A stretch of 64,000 bases of DNA from Tanytarsus gracilentus (Eukaryota > Arthropoda > Insecta > Diptera > Chironomidae): NCBI GenBank assembly GCA_038502055.1, contig JAXRKN010000030.1, positions 310,001 through 374,000 of the forward strand. The letters run 5' to 3'. Shown piece after piece: positions 12,806 to 24,952 of the stretch. The notes below the pieces were generated by a model that was given only the letters and a program-made list of their open reading frames with translations, did no database searches and was not told the origin of the DNA. Every line of letters begins with the position of its first letter. Position 1 is the first letter of the stretch. The position numbers were made by a program, and so were the translations under genes.

Positions 12806-14775
12806 TCAAGCTTTACCTTCGAGTAAGTCCATGTACCATGTCCAGGTGCCGTCCCAATTAACGGGATTGCTTCTTGGCTCAGCAGCAACTCTTCGAGCTG
12901 GAACAACTCCGGCAGCAACTTTGTCATGGAAATTTTTCATTTCTTGAAGTTTTTCTGCAAATTTCGGATTTTCGGCCAAATTATTTTGCTCACATGGGTC
13001 ATCAAAGATGTTGAAGAGACATGGTTTTTCGAGTAAAAGACATTTACTGACTTCTGAATCATGTGCGCATGAAACTTTCGCTGCTTTCTTAAAATCTTCG
13101 ATCTGAGACTCGCTGACAGTTGATTTAATTGCTTTCCACGTTTCAGATTTTCTCAAATTATCAAAATATTTATCAGCATTTACATCAACATTGTCGTTGG
13201 TGCCATACCACAAATCCCATGCACCGTTCCAATTCGAACCATTAACATATTTAAATTCATCTTTAAAGACAGCACTGTATGACCATCGTCCATCTCCAAT
13301 GATCTCAATTGAATTTCGTAATTGATATTTTTTATCCATCGTAAAAGGTTTCTTTAAAATTTCCGCCTGATCAACGCCGTCAATTTCTTTATCAATTTTA
13401 TAGCCTGCATTCAATAAAGTGTTAAATGTTGGCAGAAAATCAGTCAGATGAATCATTTCCTCTTTCACAACTGAATGTGGCAAATTTGGAGAGTAAATTA
13501 TTGCGTTGCATCTGATGCTGCCCTCCCATCCTGATTCTTTTTGCTGGAAGAAAAAAAAAGTTTTAGTACTAAAATATTTTTATTTTTATTTCAACGACAT
13601 TTTCTTCAACTCACCCCTCTCAATGGATAATTTGACGATCGAGTCGAATGAATTCCGAATGTTGGACCTCCATTGTCCGAGTAAAATACCACAACTGAGT
13701 TTTTCAGCATATCAGTTTCATCCAGAGCTTTCATAACTTCACCAACACCTTCGTCAAGTCGAAGCATCATGGCTGTAAAAAATGTTTAAATATTTATTAT
13801 TTTCTGAAGAAATTTATTTTACCCGCAAGTTTTCGTCTGTAATCATCTTTTTCAGCTTTTATGTACATAAACTTTTCAACATCCTCGGTCGGTGCTTGCA
13901 TTTCATCGAAATAATAAGTTTTATTTAAATTCGCTGCAGTCGTTGCATTGTTAGCAGCATGCGGAGCCAAATGATTAAGTTGCAAATACAATGGCGTATC
14001 TTTAAAATTTTTCTTGTGATTTTTAATAATTTTTACGGCTTCGTCGGTAAATAAATCGGTTGCATATGTGTTTGTGTTGTTAAATTCTAATGCAAGCTCG
14101 GTATTTCTTCGCAAGTCAAAGCCTGGTTCGTATTCTTTGTGATCCATGTAGTGTTGATAGTTGTAGAAATCAATGTATGGTCCATTATATCCGAAAAACT
14201 CGTCGTAGCCACGAAAGTTTGGAAGATATTCTTTTCGAGAAAGACCGAGATGCCACTGAATGAAAATAAATGGAAAAAAATAGTTTTTAATTTTAAAATA
14301 TTTTTAAATTTAAAAATTTTACCTTTCCCACCAAGGCCGTCTTATATCCAACCTCTTTTAAATATTGCGGTAAAATTTTCTCTTTAGGATCCAAACCCCA
14401 AGGTTCGTCTGAGTGCGCAACAGAATTTTGCATTCCAATTTTGTGCGGATATCTTCCAGTTAAAAGTGCAGCACGACTCGGCGTGCAAAGAGTTGGGGTG
14501 TAAAATCTAATTGAGATTTTAAATTTGATTTTAATTCAACAAAAATTTTAATTCAATTTAAAAATTTCCAACCTGTTTAATAAAATTCCATTGTAAGCCA
14601 ACGCGTCAATATTTGGTGTTGGAATTTCGAGACTTCCCCTCAAACTTAAATCGTTGAACGCCAAATCGTCAGCCATGATCACAATTAAATTTTTTTGACC
14701 ATTTATTGGATAACATTTTTTTTGAAGTGAACACGTAATAAAAGCACAGAGAATTAAAAACTTTAACGTGCTCAT
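12806..14775 (-). CDS. Arylsulfatase (arylsulfatase B type), secreted/lysosomal
   Basis: Five minus-strand exons (14775-14573, 14506-14323, 14255-13823, 13772-13615, 13543-12806) sum to 1716 nt and 571 residues. A signal peptide (MSTLKFLILCAFITC) is followed by NLIVIMADDLAFNDL, the metal-binding start of the sulfatase fold. Exon 2 opens with CTPSRAALLTGRYP, the sulfatase signature whose Cys becomes formylglycine. Later metal and active-site elements include GKWHLG, SDNGG and the stretch NYPLRG followed by WEG. The reaction expected is hydrolysis of sulfate esters, for arylsulfatase B from N-acetylgalactosamine 4-sulfate in dermatan/chondroitin chains. Several N-glycosylation sequons are visible. 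Its stop lies about 115 bp from the end of synthetase copy A (convergent). All key residues appear intact. Confidence 0.92.
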
Positions 14776-15698
14776 TTTATGAAGTCTAATTTAAAATAAA
14801 AAGAAATCGTGACACGATATTGAGTTTTTATAATTTAAAAAAAGTTTTACTTGTAGTTGAGTTGATATTTTTATATGCAAAGTAATAAAAAAATTGAAAG
14901 TGTTTGTAAATTTTTTAACAAAGTCTAAAGGAGTTTTTTAAATGTATTAAAGTTTATGTGACAAATGTATTTCAGTTAATAGTCTTTCAGAGTGGGATGA
15001 AAATATATTTTGCTGAATATTCAGGACATTTCATGGTGATCGAGAAAGAATTCTTTGATTTGCATGTAATTTTTAAAAGCTCTTGAATCCATCTTGTGAG
15101 AATTTTTTTGAATTAAATCCTCGAAAGTTGTTATGAGCTTTAATTTTTTTTCGTCTTCACTTAAACTGCGTTTGATATTTTTGAGTTTGTCCTCGAATGT
15201 GTTTGAACAACATATTTTTAAACAGACTTTATTAAGTTTGTTTAATTGAGTTTTAAATTTTTAATGAACTCATTTTTTAGATGAAATAAAAAATTTGTTG
15301 AAATTAAATTTTTAGAAAAATTTATTTTTCAAATTAAAGATTTAAAAAATTATCAGTTTTAAAAAAAACTAAGAAGAGTTTTAAAAAATTATTTATTTTG
15401 GAATATTGACAAAACAAAATATCCTTTAATAATAAATGTTCTAATTGGAGTTTTCCTCTTCTGGATGCTGCAAGAAAAATTAATTTTTTTATCTAAATTT
15501 TATTTTTATTGATTCTCAAATTGTTGGTTCAAAATAAAAAAATATTTCATCTTCAATAATTTAAAATCAACCTCTTGTCAACCCTCTCTTCTTATTCAAT
15601 GACTGCTCAGTTTTCCCTCCCTCACTTTGATTGTTTACAATTCATAAAATTTTCTTGCATTTCACTCTCAAAAAAAATAGAAATTAATATCAAATCTC
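14776..15698. other. Intergenic region between arylsulfatase (-) and DGK epsilon (+)
   Basis: This region lies between two divergent starts and should contain both promoters. Apart from the possible relic reading frame at 15021-15250 I see only AT-rich spacer. Confidence 0.4.
15021..15250 (-). other. Possible orphan exon or gene relic
   Basis: On the minus strand an open frame of about 75 codons ends with TGA at 15021-15023. Its reading is hydrophilic and protein-like (for example TFEDKLKNIKRSLSEDEKK and DSRAFKNYMQIKEFFLDH) rather than the Phe/Asn/Ile noise typical of this AT-rich DNA. It has no convincing ATG; AATAAAG at about 15225 could be a weak acceptor. A second short piece on the same strand near 15440-15475 follows a good CTTGCAG acceptor and would read HPEEENSN then stop. 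I do not recognise a family; it may be a decayed gene. Confidence 0.25.
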
Positions 15699-17475
15699 AT
15701 GGATTTTTATCTCGTTTTATTTTTCTTCACAATTTTATTTATCCTATGGCTGATCGCTTACCATCTCGCCCGTCAACGCATTCACATCAACATCAGCATT
15801 CGGAAACGACATTTATGGAAGCGAGCGAGTGAAATAGATTCTTCTCAGTTCTGTAACATTTGTGAGCTGTTGCTACCTTCATCTTCGGGCTTTGTGTGTG
15901 AATTTTGTGAGGTCGCGTGTGATAAGCAAGAGTGTTTGAAGATTGCTGATAAGCAGCTCAAATGTAAACAGCTAATCGAACGAAAAGAAACGTCGAAAAA
16001 TGAATTTAGGCATTTTTTTATTCGAGGTGAAAAAAATTTAAATTTTTTTGAACTTTTTAATTAATTTTTAAAAAACAATTTTTTTAGGCAATCTCAAAGT
16101 GAGCGAAACAACTTGCAGTGATTGTAAACTTGAAATTAAAGAAGCCCATGAAGTTGGAATTCACGGTGCTCGCTGCGGTTGGTGTCATCGAAGTTTTCAC
16201 GATTCCTGCGCAAAACCAAATTTAATTTGTGATTTTGGTGAACTCAAACCGTTCATTTTACCGCCATTCGCTCTCAAAGCGACTTTTAGTCGACTCTTAA
16301 AAGAAATTGTCGCAACTCACGAGTATGATGACGATTGGCAGCCATTAATTGTTATTGCAAACAGTTCAAGTGGATCAAATGAAGCCAAAGAATGCATGAC
16401 GGTCTTTCGACGACTTTTAAATCCAATTCAAGTGTTTGCACTTTCGTCGCAAGGCCCGAGAGAGGCGCTCGAGTTGGCTAAACTTATGCCAGTAAAATGT
16501 AGAATTGTAGTTTGTGGTGGCGACGGAACTGTCGCGTGGGTTTTAAATGAAATTAACCAATTTGGTATTGAGGATAAAGTTAATGTTGCAATTCTTCCGA
16601 TTGGAACTGGAAATGATCTCGCGAGGTGTCTCGGATGGGGCGCCGAAATTGACATGAAAGATTTAAAGAATCCTTTCGAGATTCTCAAGAAAATTGAAAA
16701 TTCCAAGCCAGTTGAGCTCGATCGATGGCGATTAAATATTAAATATGATCATGTTCACGCTTTACCGCGTCGCCTTCATCCAGATAGAAAAATGTTTATG
16801 TACAATTACTGTTCGGTCGGTGTTGACGCTTTAGTGACTTTTAATTTTCACAAACATCGTGCGAGTGCTTTTTATCTAATCAAAAGTAAAATTATGAATA
16901 AATTTATGTACTTTATTTACGGGTCGAAGGAAGTTTTCTGGCAAAAGTGCGATGGACTTCACAATGAACTCGAATTATTTATTGACAATGATAAAATTGA
17001 GCTGCCAGAATTGCAAAGTATTGTGGTGCTGAACATTGACAGTTGGGGTGCTGGCGTGAGACTGATTGACATGATGAAAGACATTGATAGAGAATTTTAT
17101 AATGGATACTCATACGCTGACGGGTATTTGGAGGTTTTTGGAGTGTCAAGCAGTTTTCACATTGCGCAGCTACAAGTTGGACTGACAAAGCCGATTAAGT
17201 TGGGCAGAGGCAAACACGTTAGGGTGAGAATTGTTTAATTTTGTTGAATTTATTTTGTTCTAAAATCTGAAATGAGCTTTTAAAAAATTTTGTAATATCT
17301 CTCCTGAAATTTAAATTCAAAATGACCGTTAAAATTATTTTTAACTTTTTCATTCCAGATTAAAATCAAAAAAGTTTCACCCGTTCAGGTTGATGGTGAA
17401 CCGTTCTTTCAAACACCTTGCGAACTTATTATGACGCCACATAGTAAAACTCACATGCTTAAATGTACAAAATGA
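15699..17475 (+). CDS. Dgke: Diacylglycerol kinase, epsilon type
   Basis: Exons 15699-16026, 16088-17223 and 17359-17475 encode 526 residues, all junctions in phase. The N-terminus has a hydrophobic segment (FYLVLFFFTILFILWLIAY) followed by basic residues, a membrane anchor typical of DGK epsilon. Two cysteine/histidine-rich C1 modules follow (about residues 50-95 and 112-145). The catalytic domain carries the glycine-rich VVCGGDGTVAW and the LPIGTGNDLARCLGWG motif, then the accessory domain with DRWRLNI and FMYNYCSVGVDA. It phosphorylates diacylglycerol to phosphatidic acid; the epsilon class prefers arachidonoyl species in the phosphatidylinositol cycle. Length and order match the family (about 530-570 residues). 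The stop is about 100 bp from the end of synthetase copy B, transcribed convergently. Confidence 0.93.
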
Positions 17476-17579
17476 ATCTCTCGATAATTTTGAATCTCTC
17501 TCGGAAACTGAAGCCAAAAAATTTATTTAAATTCCACTAAATTTTGTTAATGTGCATTTTAAAAAGTTAATGTTGCAAT

Positions 17580-19372
17580 TTATTGAATTTTAAATGTGAT
17601 TAAAGTTGAAAAAAATTTTAGAAATTTAAAGCTAGGCAAATTTACTTTCTTTAAAGATTTTTCAGCAATTTCTTTCAGCTCTCGATTTTTAACTTTTCCA
17701 GTTGCTGTCAATGGAAATTCTTTCAAAAAATGAACTCCACCTCGAATCTTTTTAGTATCAATAACTTTTTCGTTGACATAATTTTCAATAAATTTTTCAC
17801 TCAAATTAAATTTTTCATTTTTTATAACAAACGCAAAAATAATGTCATTGCCCTCATCGTAAACTCCAACAACACAGCTGCTCAAAACACCATCGATCTC
17901 TTCGATGACTTTCTCAATTTCAAGTGGAGTAAAAATTATTTGAGCAAACTTCAGCATGTGTTTAACTCGATCGATAACAAAAATGTAGCCACCATCATCA
18001 AAATAGCCGACATCACCAGTGTAGCACCAACCGTCAGAATCGAAAGCAGTTTTTGTCATTTCTGGATCACCAAAATAGCCATCAAACATTATTGGTTTTT
18101 TGTAACAAATTTGACCTTGTTGATTTGGACCTAAAGACTTTCCAGAGTCATCGATAATCTAAAAAATAAAAAAAAAACAAGATATAAAAATAAATTTTAG
18201 GTAACATTCACTCACTTTAATTTCTGTGTTCGCTTCAACTTTTCCAGAGCTGTCAAGTTTATCATCAACAACTTCTGCAATTGTTAAAATATCTGATTCA
18301 GTGCTTGCAAATGCCGTCAACAAAACGCAATTTGGAAAAGTCTTTTTCATGTTTTCAATCAAATCTTTTGTGATCACAGCTCCACCGACACAAAGTGATT
18401 TCAAATTAGGAAAAATTCTTCTGCTCAAATTGATTTGATAAAAAAGCCAAGTCGGTCCAAAAAAGGTTGTGATTTTTCTTCTTTCCAAAATGTCCGTTAG
18501 ATAATCAGTTGTCAATGTTGTGCTTGTGATGACGCGTTTAAATTGATAAAAAACGCTATATAGCAAAATATTAATGCTTGTGCTCCAGTGAGGTGCCGGT
18601 GTTGCCAGAAAAGTTGAATTTTCTCCTAAAGGTCCAGCCCCTTTTGGAGTTAACTGATTAATCCAGTGTTGATGCGATCGAATAATACCTTTGATGCCTC
18701 CAGTCGTGCCAGAAGAGGAATTTATGGTCAATGGAGTTGTTGAGATGTTTGGAAGGTTCGGAGGTCTGAATTTCATATTTTTAATAATTTAAATATTTTA
18801 AATAATTTTTTTACTCACTCAAAATCATCTAAATTTCCATCGAAGTCACTCAAAATATCATCAACAAACTCAAATCCATCAACTTTTTCCATCAAAGTGA
18901 AAATTTTACAATCTTCAAGTTGAATTTTTTTTAAAATTTCAGAAATTTTTTCTACTGTGTCGTAATCACAAAAAATTGCTTTAGGTTTTGTTTTTGAGTA
19001 CATAAATGCAAGATCTTCAGTGTTCAAGAAGAAACCCTGTGGATTTATTGGAAGTCCCAAAGTGAAGCATGCAAAAATGACTGGCGCAATATTTTCTGAA
19101 TTTCTCGCAACAATTCCAACAACATCGTTTTGCTTTAATTCAGTTTTTGAGGACAAAAAATTTGAAATTATCACAGTTCTTGAGTGCATTTCACCGCAAG
19201 TCATTTCAGCACCAGAATCGTCACAAACTTGCATAACTCGATCGGGATTTTGTTTCAGAATATTTAAAATTATAAAACCAAGACCAGCTTCAGTGTTGAA
19301 GATCGATGGACGAGTTGGACCTCGCCAGATTTTATTAACTACATCGTAAGATGAAAGTTTTGAGGAACTCAT
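17580..19372 (-). CDS. Luciferase/4CL-like acyl-CoA synthetase, copy B (intact)
   Basis: Three minus-strand exons (19372-18819, 18765-18216, 18158-17580) sum to 1683 nt and 560 residues. The ANL motifs are all present: the P-loop SSSGTTGGIKG, the hinge YTGDVGYFDDGGYIFVIDR and the catalytic-lysine motif TATGKVKNRELKEI near the C-terminus. Members of this insect family activate fatty or aromatic acids to acyl-AMP and acyl-CoA; the substrate cannot be read from sequence. The C-terminus (TLITFKIQ) lacks an SKL-type peroxisomal signal. It is an inverted duplicate of copy A at 9373-12690, with near-identity in the first 120 residues and in exon 3 but strong divergence in exon 2. Nine codons here (ENYVNEKVI region) are missing in copy A. 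Confidence 0.9.
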
Positions 19373-19435
19373 GACTTTTCTTTGTTAAATGAATGACTTT
19401 AATCCAAAGACTAAAGAAAATTGATAATTAAGGCT

Positions 19436-19442
19436 CTTTATA
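19436..19442 (-). promoter_or_regulatory. Candidate TATA box of synthetase copy B
   Basis: The minus strand reads GGCTATAAAGAGCC with the TATAAAG core 64 nt upstream of the ATG at 19372. A transcription start about 30 nt further on would leave a 5' UTR of roughly 35 nt, in keeping with the compact genes around it. Confidence 0.5.
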
Positions 19443-20556
19443 GCCACATAAAAATCTGAAGTTTATTTTGATAAGATTAGGTACTTGAGATAATTATAAA
19501 AAAATGTATTTTCTTAAAGCTTCAAAACTTCAGTTAACTTTTTTTAAATTTAAAAAAAAAAAAAAAAAATTTTATATAATAATCGAGTAGAAAAAAATTA
19601 TATCATTATCATTCATCAATTGCAAAGTTCAAGGCTAAGTTATTAAGTAGTGAAATGAAAAGTACGAGTGAAATGTTTAAATTTTTGGCGGTTAATTTTA
19701 AAATTGTGAATATTTTTTTGAGAAGTTATTAAAAAATACAAAAATATTTTCAATTATTGAAGGAACATCGCAAATTCAGAAAATGCTTTGAAATAAAAAA
19801 AATTATTTGTAACGTATTTTTAAAATTTGAATTTTATTTCCTCTAAATTCATTTAACAACTCAATAAAAAAAGCCTTTAATTCATAATTTCACAATTTAA
19901 TCAAATGAAATTTATTAAAATCTCTCAATTAAATTAAATAAAAAAATAATTAATTTTCCGTCATCGTCAGCTGTCTCAAAAGCGTTTAATATGCGAGAGC
20001 GAAACAACACGATTATCTTTAAATATTTTCCATCTCTCTCACTCACCTCAGGACGACAGTCGACAATTCTCAGTCTCGGTGGTCGCGCAATAAAAATTTC
20101 GCGTAAATTTTCTAATTAAATTTATCCATCGATAAATTCCTCGTCGCGCCCTAAAATCGCGAGAATTTAATGTCGAGAACTTCCTTGCGTTCACTTAACA
20201 TGTAAACAACTCGCGGCGATCTTTTTTTGTGGGTGAAAAAGTTTCGAGCGTTCGAAAAGAAAAAAAAGTTTGGAAAGTGGCGAAAATTTTCCGCGACATT
20301 TTTTATGCAAAATTTTCCCAAAACATTTTTTGCAAATGTTTAAAAATTTGAGAGGAAAAATTTAAAAATAATATTTGTAAAAGAACTTTTGAGCCTCATC
20401 AAAAAAAATCGAAGAGAGAATTTTTTTTCGAGTGTCGACACCAAAAAAAAGTTGCTGGCACGAGCGAGACAGCAATAACATCAAAGTCACATACCAAGAA
20501 AGTTTCTTAGTTGGTGATCGGGGCGCTGAACGAACGGGCACGGAAGAAGCGAAGAA
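19443..20556. other. Promoter and 5' UTR region upstream of Pur-alpha
   Basis: From about 19960 the base composition rises from AT-rich spacer to a CpG-containing stretch around 20040-20560 (TCGCGC, GTCGCGCC, CGCGGCGATC), unusual for this window and likely the Pur-alpha promoter and 5' leader. An arthropod initiator-like TCAGTC lies at 20070-20075. No gene is visible in the AT-rich part. Confidence 0.45.
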
Positions 20557-23500
20557 ATGAGTGACAGTGGATCCGATATAAATCAGAGTATGTCCAATGT
20601 CCGAGCGATCCTTAAAGGACGATTTGCGAAAGTGACGATGAAAATTTTGAGGTGGAAAATTTCGAGTGAAAAAAAAAGTTTACAAGTGTCAGAATTGAGA
20701 ACTTGAATGTGTGTGAGTGACTACACAGCTGTGAAGAGAGCATAGAGTTCTTCTAGAGGGCCGCAGAAGTGGCCATCTTGGATTTTCCTTGAAAGTTGTT
20801 GAAATTTGAGGGAATTTAGAGTTTGTCGGGGGTGTTTGTGACATCCAGGCGACGATAGAAAGTGAATCGAGTTAGTTTGGTGACGTTTTGTGGAGAGATG
20901 TGAAGGAATTTCGGGTTTTTTTGGTTGTCAAGTGAAATTTTATTGAATAATTTTAGTTAAATTTGTTTAAAAATTCATTAAAAAGTTGAAACTTATCCAA
21001 AATATCTGAAAAAATCATTAAAAATTCAATAATTCTCTCACAAAATCTCTTCCATATTGTCAACCATCTAAACACCCTTGCCAACTCTTAAAACCAACTA
21101 ATTTTCATTCCTTACTCATCTCACCATCCATCGCTTCTCACTTTATACCTCAAAATTTAATTAAATTCCATAAAATCCTTAAAATTAAAATAGAAAAATT
21201 ATTTCACAAACACCATCATAAAAAGCTCTCGTATACATTTGCAATTCTCACCAATACACTCACACCTCGATCCATCGATTCCAAAGAGCCTTCGAAAAAA
21301 TCGGATCGAGGGAGGAGGATGGAAGAAAATGAGTTTGTCGACCTTTCCTAATGTAAATATCGATTTTTCCTCAGCAGCTTTTTTTCTCTTCTCGTTGCGT
21401 GTCTTTTTCTCTGTGACCTCCTGAACGCGTTTGTGGTTGTGAGTCGTGTGTCGATGTGAGCGAGAATTTTTTTTGACGAAAAAAGTGAAGAAAGTGATCC
21501 AGCTGGCAGAAATCAGTGGATGATGATGGTGATGGAAAGTGAAGAAGAAAAACTTTGGGATTTCAAACATTTTAAGCTTTGAAAATATTTTTAGAAGAGT
21601 TAAATTTTATTTTTATAAGCTTTTTTAATTTTTATGTTCTTTAAAAGCTTTTTGAAATTTTATGCTCTCAAAACTTTTTAAAAATTATGAAAACTTCAAA
21701 AGCTCTTAAAAATAATATTTTATAATTTTTCGAAGCTTTTATAAGGTCTGAAAATTATTTAAAATTTCACAAGCTTTTAAAAGTTTTCATGAATTTTCAG
21801 AGCTTTCAAAGCTTGAAACTTTAAATATAAATTTTAAAATATTCTATTAAAAAATCAAGCGCTTCTTTTTCTTCCATTTTCGATCCAACTTTCTTCCCTA
21901 AGGAAATTACAATCAAAATCTCTCAAAAGCTTCTTACTAAAATGTGCGTGAGCTTTTAAGATTGTGTGCGTGAATGCCTTTCAAAAGCACTGAATGAGTT
22001 CATTCACCTCCTCATCCCCCTCACGAAAAAAAATTTCCCTATCCCACGAAAAATCATCATCCGTTTGTTGTTGATGAAAATTCTGTGTGGGGAAAATTTT
22101 TTTCGGTGGGTGGCGTAAAAATAAAATTTCGTTCTTCTTCTTTACGCAGGATTTTTTCCTCTTCTTAGCGTATGTGTCAAGTTTTAATAGAGACAACTCT
22201 GTTACTACCCCAAATAATTTTAGCTTCACTCACGTTTTTGAGTTGACGATGGATGGGAAAAAAGAAGAATTTTTACTTTTTAGTGATTTGTGAGCGTGAA
22301 ATTGAAAGTGAAAAGTTCTATTGAAAATTTCAGTGAAAAATTTATGAAAAAAATAAATAAAATTGAATTTTTGGACTTTCGAAATATCAAGTGAAAATTT
22401 AAATTGAAAGCTTTCGTGGATAAACATAAAAAAGTTAAATTATTTTAAAGCTTCTTAAAAGCTCAAAAAATATTAAAAAATAAAAAATCTGATTTTAAAA
22501 TCAATAAAATTTCGTCATAAAATCGATAAAATTACATCAAGAGTGAAAAAGAAAAATTGAAAAAAAATTACCACAACTTTCCACTGGCTCAAAATCTTTC
22601 GTTAACTTTTGCAAACGTCAACTTTTTGCCAAAAGATCAAAAAAAATCTCAACAGCATTAAAAATTATTTTTCATAATCTCACGGAAATAAATAAAAAAC
22701 TTTTTAATGTCTACTTCAGAGGACTACCAGGGCGACGACATGGGTGGCGCCGGTGATTTTGATTCAGGTAATTAATTAGGTTAAATATAACTTTTTAACA
22801 AATTAAATAAAATTGCAATACTGAAAATATGGCAAATAATGAAGAAGCACTGAAAGTTTAAATTGAGCACGTATGAAAATTTAATTATCTTCGCAGAGCT
22901 CAATTGAAACAATTTAAGTCACGTTTTGTTGACTGAGAGGAAAAATAAATAAGAAAATTTTACACCTTGTTAAAGTCCTTGAATATTTCATAAATAATTA
23001 AAACATTAACTTTGAAATTTCTTTAAATATTTATTTAACTTTTCATCGACTCTAAAAAGTTAAAAAAAACTTGAATTCATCAACCTCAAAAATTTCCATT
23101 TTTAACGATCCCTAAAATAAATTTTCATGTCCTCAAGTTTTTTTCGGAGTCTCTCACGTTTTTCACTTTAACATCCCACACGAATCGAAGAACCATTGAC
23201 TGGAAAATTTCAGCACGAACTCTCAGAGGGTAAATTTATTTGCTGAAATATCAACTGATTTTTGGTAAATTTTGTGGCTTTTTCGAAGTGGGACTTGGTA
23301 ACGTGTTAAAACGAAATAAAAAATATATTTCAATACAAAATTCGAAAAATTATAATAAAACTTTAATATTTTTCCAAAAATTTTAAGCTGCTAATTTTTT
23401 TTAAAATAATATTTAAAATTATTTCCGCCTCTGTGATTTCTTTAAAAACATTTTTCTTCCTTATTCAACCGTAAAAAGGATTTTTTTGCTATTAATATTT

Positions 23501-24952
23501 TAACATAAATCATTGAAGGTTTTTTATTACATTTTCGTCACTAAAATTTTCCCATGAATATTATGTCAACTTTTATTTTTATCAAGTTCATTGAACTTTT
23601 TTTTGGTTAGAAAATTAAAATTTTTAGTTATTAGATTTAAAATTTTATTTTAAATAATTTTTTAATTAATTAATTTTTCTAACATATTTCCGCAAATTTA
23701 GGTCAGCCTAGTAATCAAACCGAGCAGGAGCTCGCATCTAAATGCTTGCAAATTCAATCGAAGCGATTTTATCTTGATGTGAAGCAAAATCGCCGTGGAC
23801 GATTCATCAAGGTCGCTGAGGTGAGCGTCAAAAACTTTTAAATTTATCAAATAAAACTTTAAATTCATTTTTTAGATTGGCGCCGATGGTCGTCGTTCGC
23901 AAATTTTCTTAGCTCTTTCAACGGCCGCCGATTTTCGTGGGCATCTTTCAACATTCAGTGATTTTTATTCATCATTAGGTAAATTCACAAAATCTTGCAT
24001 TAATTTTTATTAATTTAAAAATATTTTTCAAGGTCCACCGAATCCAGAGAACGTTCCTGAGGATGGCAAGCTAAAATCCGAATGTATAGTCAAAGACAAC
24101 AGACGTTACTACTTAGATTTGAAGGAAAATGCGAGAGGACGATTCTTAAGAGTGAGAAACCATTTTATTATTTTACAATTCAAATTGATTTAAATTCGTC
24201 TTTCAGGTATCACAAACAATCACACGTGGTGGTCCACGTTCTCAAATCGCCATTCCAGCGCAGGGCTTAGTCGAATTTCGTGATGCATTAACGGATCTTT
24301 TGGATGAATTCGGAGATTCCGATGGCGGGTAAATAAATTAATTTTAAAAATCCAAGGATTTAAATATTAAACGAAAGATTAATGTTGTATTTAAATTTTT
24401 AATCTTGAGATTAAATTCCTATTAGAATTTATTTTCCTATTGGATTTTAAAATGTTAATAGAAAAATAATTGAAAATTTTAATTTCTCTAGATTCAAAGG
24501 CGAGCTGCCCGAGGGACGTCACTTGAGGGTCGATAATAAAAACTTTTATTTCGACATTGGCCAAAATAACCGTGGCGTTTATATGCGAATGAGTGAGGTA
24601 GGTTGTTGTAAGGATTTTCAGTGTGTTGCGAGGGAGAGAAAGTGCAACACAACTACATGCAAAAGTGCACAATGTTGGGGTGGGTTGTGAAAATTATTTG
24701 ACCTATTTTATGAAAATTGTTGTCACGTGCATGTGAAATTAGGTCAGCATTAAATTAATTCATTTTTCTCTCCTTTTTTAGGTCAAGAGCAACTTCCGCA
24801 CCGCAATAACTGTACCCGAAAAGTGCTGGTCCCGTTTTCGAGATATCTTAAGTGACTACTGTGAGAAAATGTCCCAGACCTCAACGACCACTGCCGAAAA
24901 TAATACACAACAACAAGCGCCACCGTCCTCAACTGGCGGTTCGCAAAAATAA
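20557..24952 (+). CDS. Pur-alpha: Pur-alpha, purine-rich single-stranded nucleic acid-binding protein, two alternative first exons
   Basis: Common exons are 23702-23820, 23876-23978, 24033-24151, 24207-24328, 24492-24597 and 24782-24952. Two possible first coding exons, 20557-20587 (MSDSGSDINQ) and 22707-22767 (MSTSEDYQGDDMGGAGDFDS), both end in phase 1 before a GT donor and join the same exon 2, giving 256 or 266 residues. Three PUR repeats are clear: LASKCLQIQSKRFYLDVKQ with NRRGRFIKVAEIG, RRYYLDLKENARGRFLRVSQ and NFYFDIGQNNRGVYMRMSEV. The C-terminus is Gln/Thr/Ser-rich. Pur-alpha binds GGN-repeat DNA and RNA, acting in transcription, replication and neuronal mRNA transport. Repeats are highly conserved and no defect is seen. 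A long AT-rich 3' UTR probably follows. Confidence 0.95.

Noticed and set aside
21199..22293. Open frames within the large Pur-alpha 5' intron
   Set aside because: Composition dictated by CTT/AAG and AT runs; they overlap each other antisense and have no splice context.
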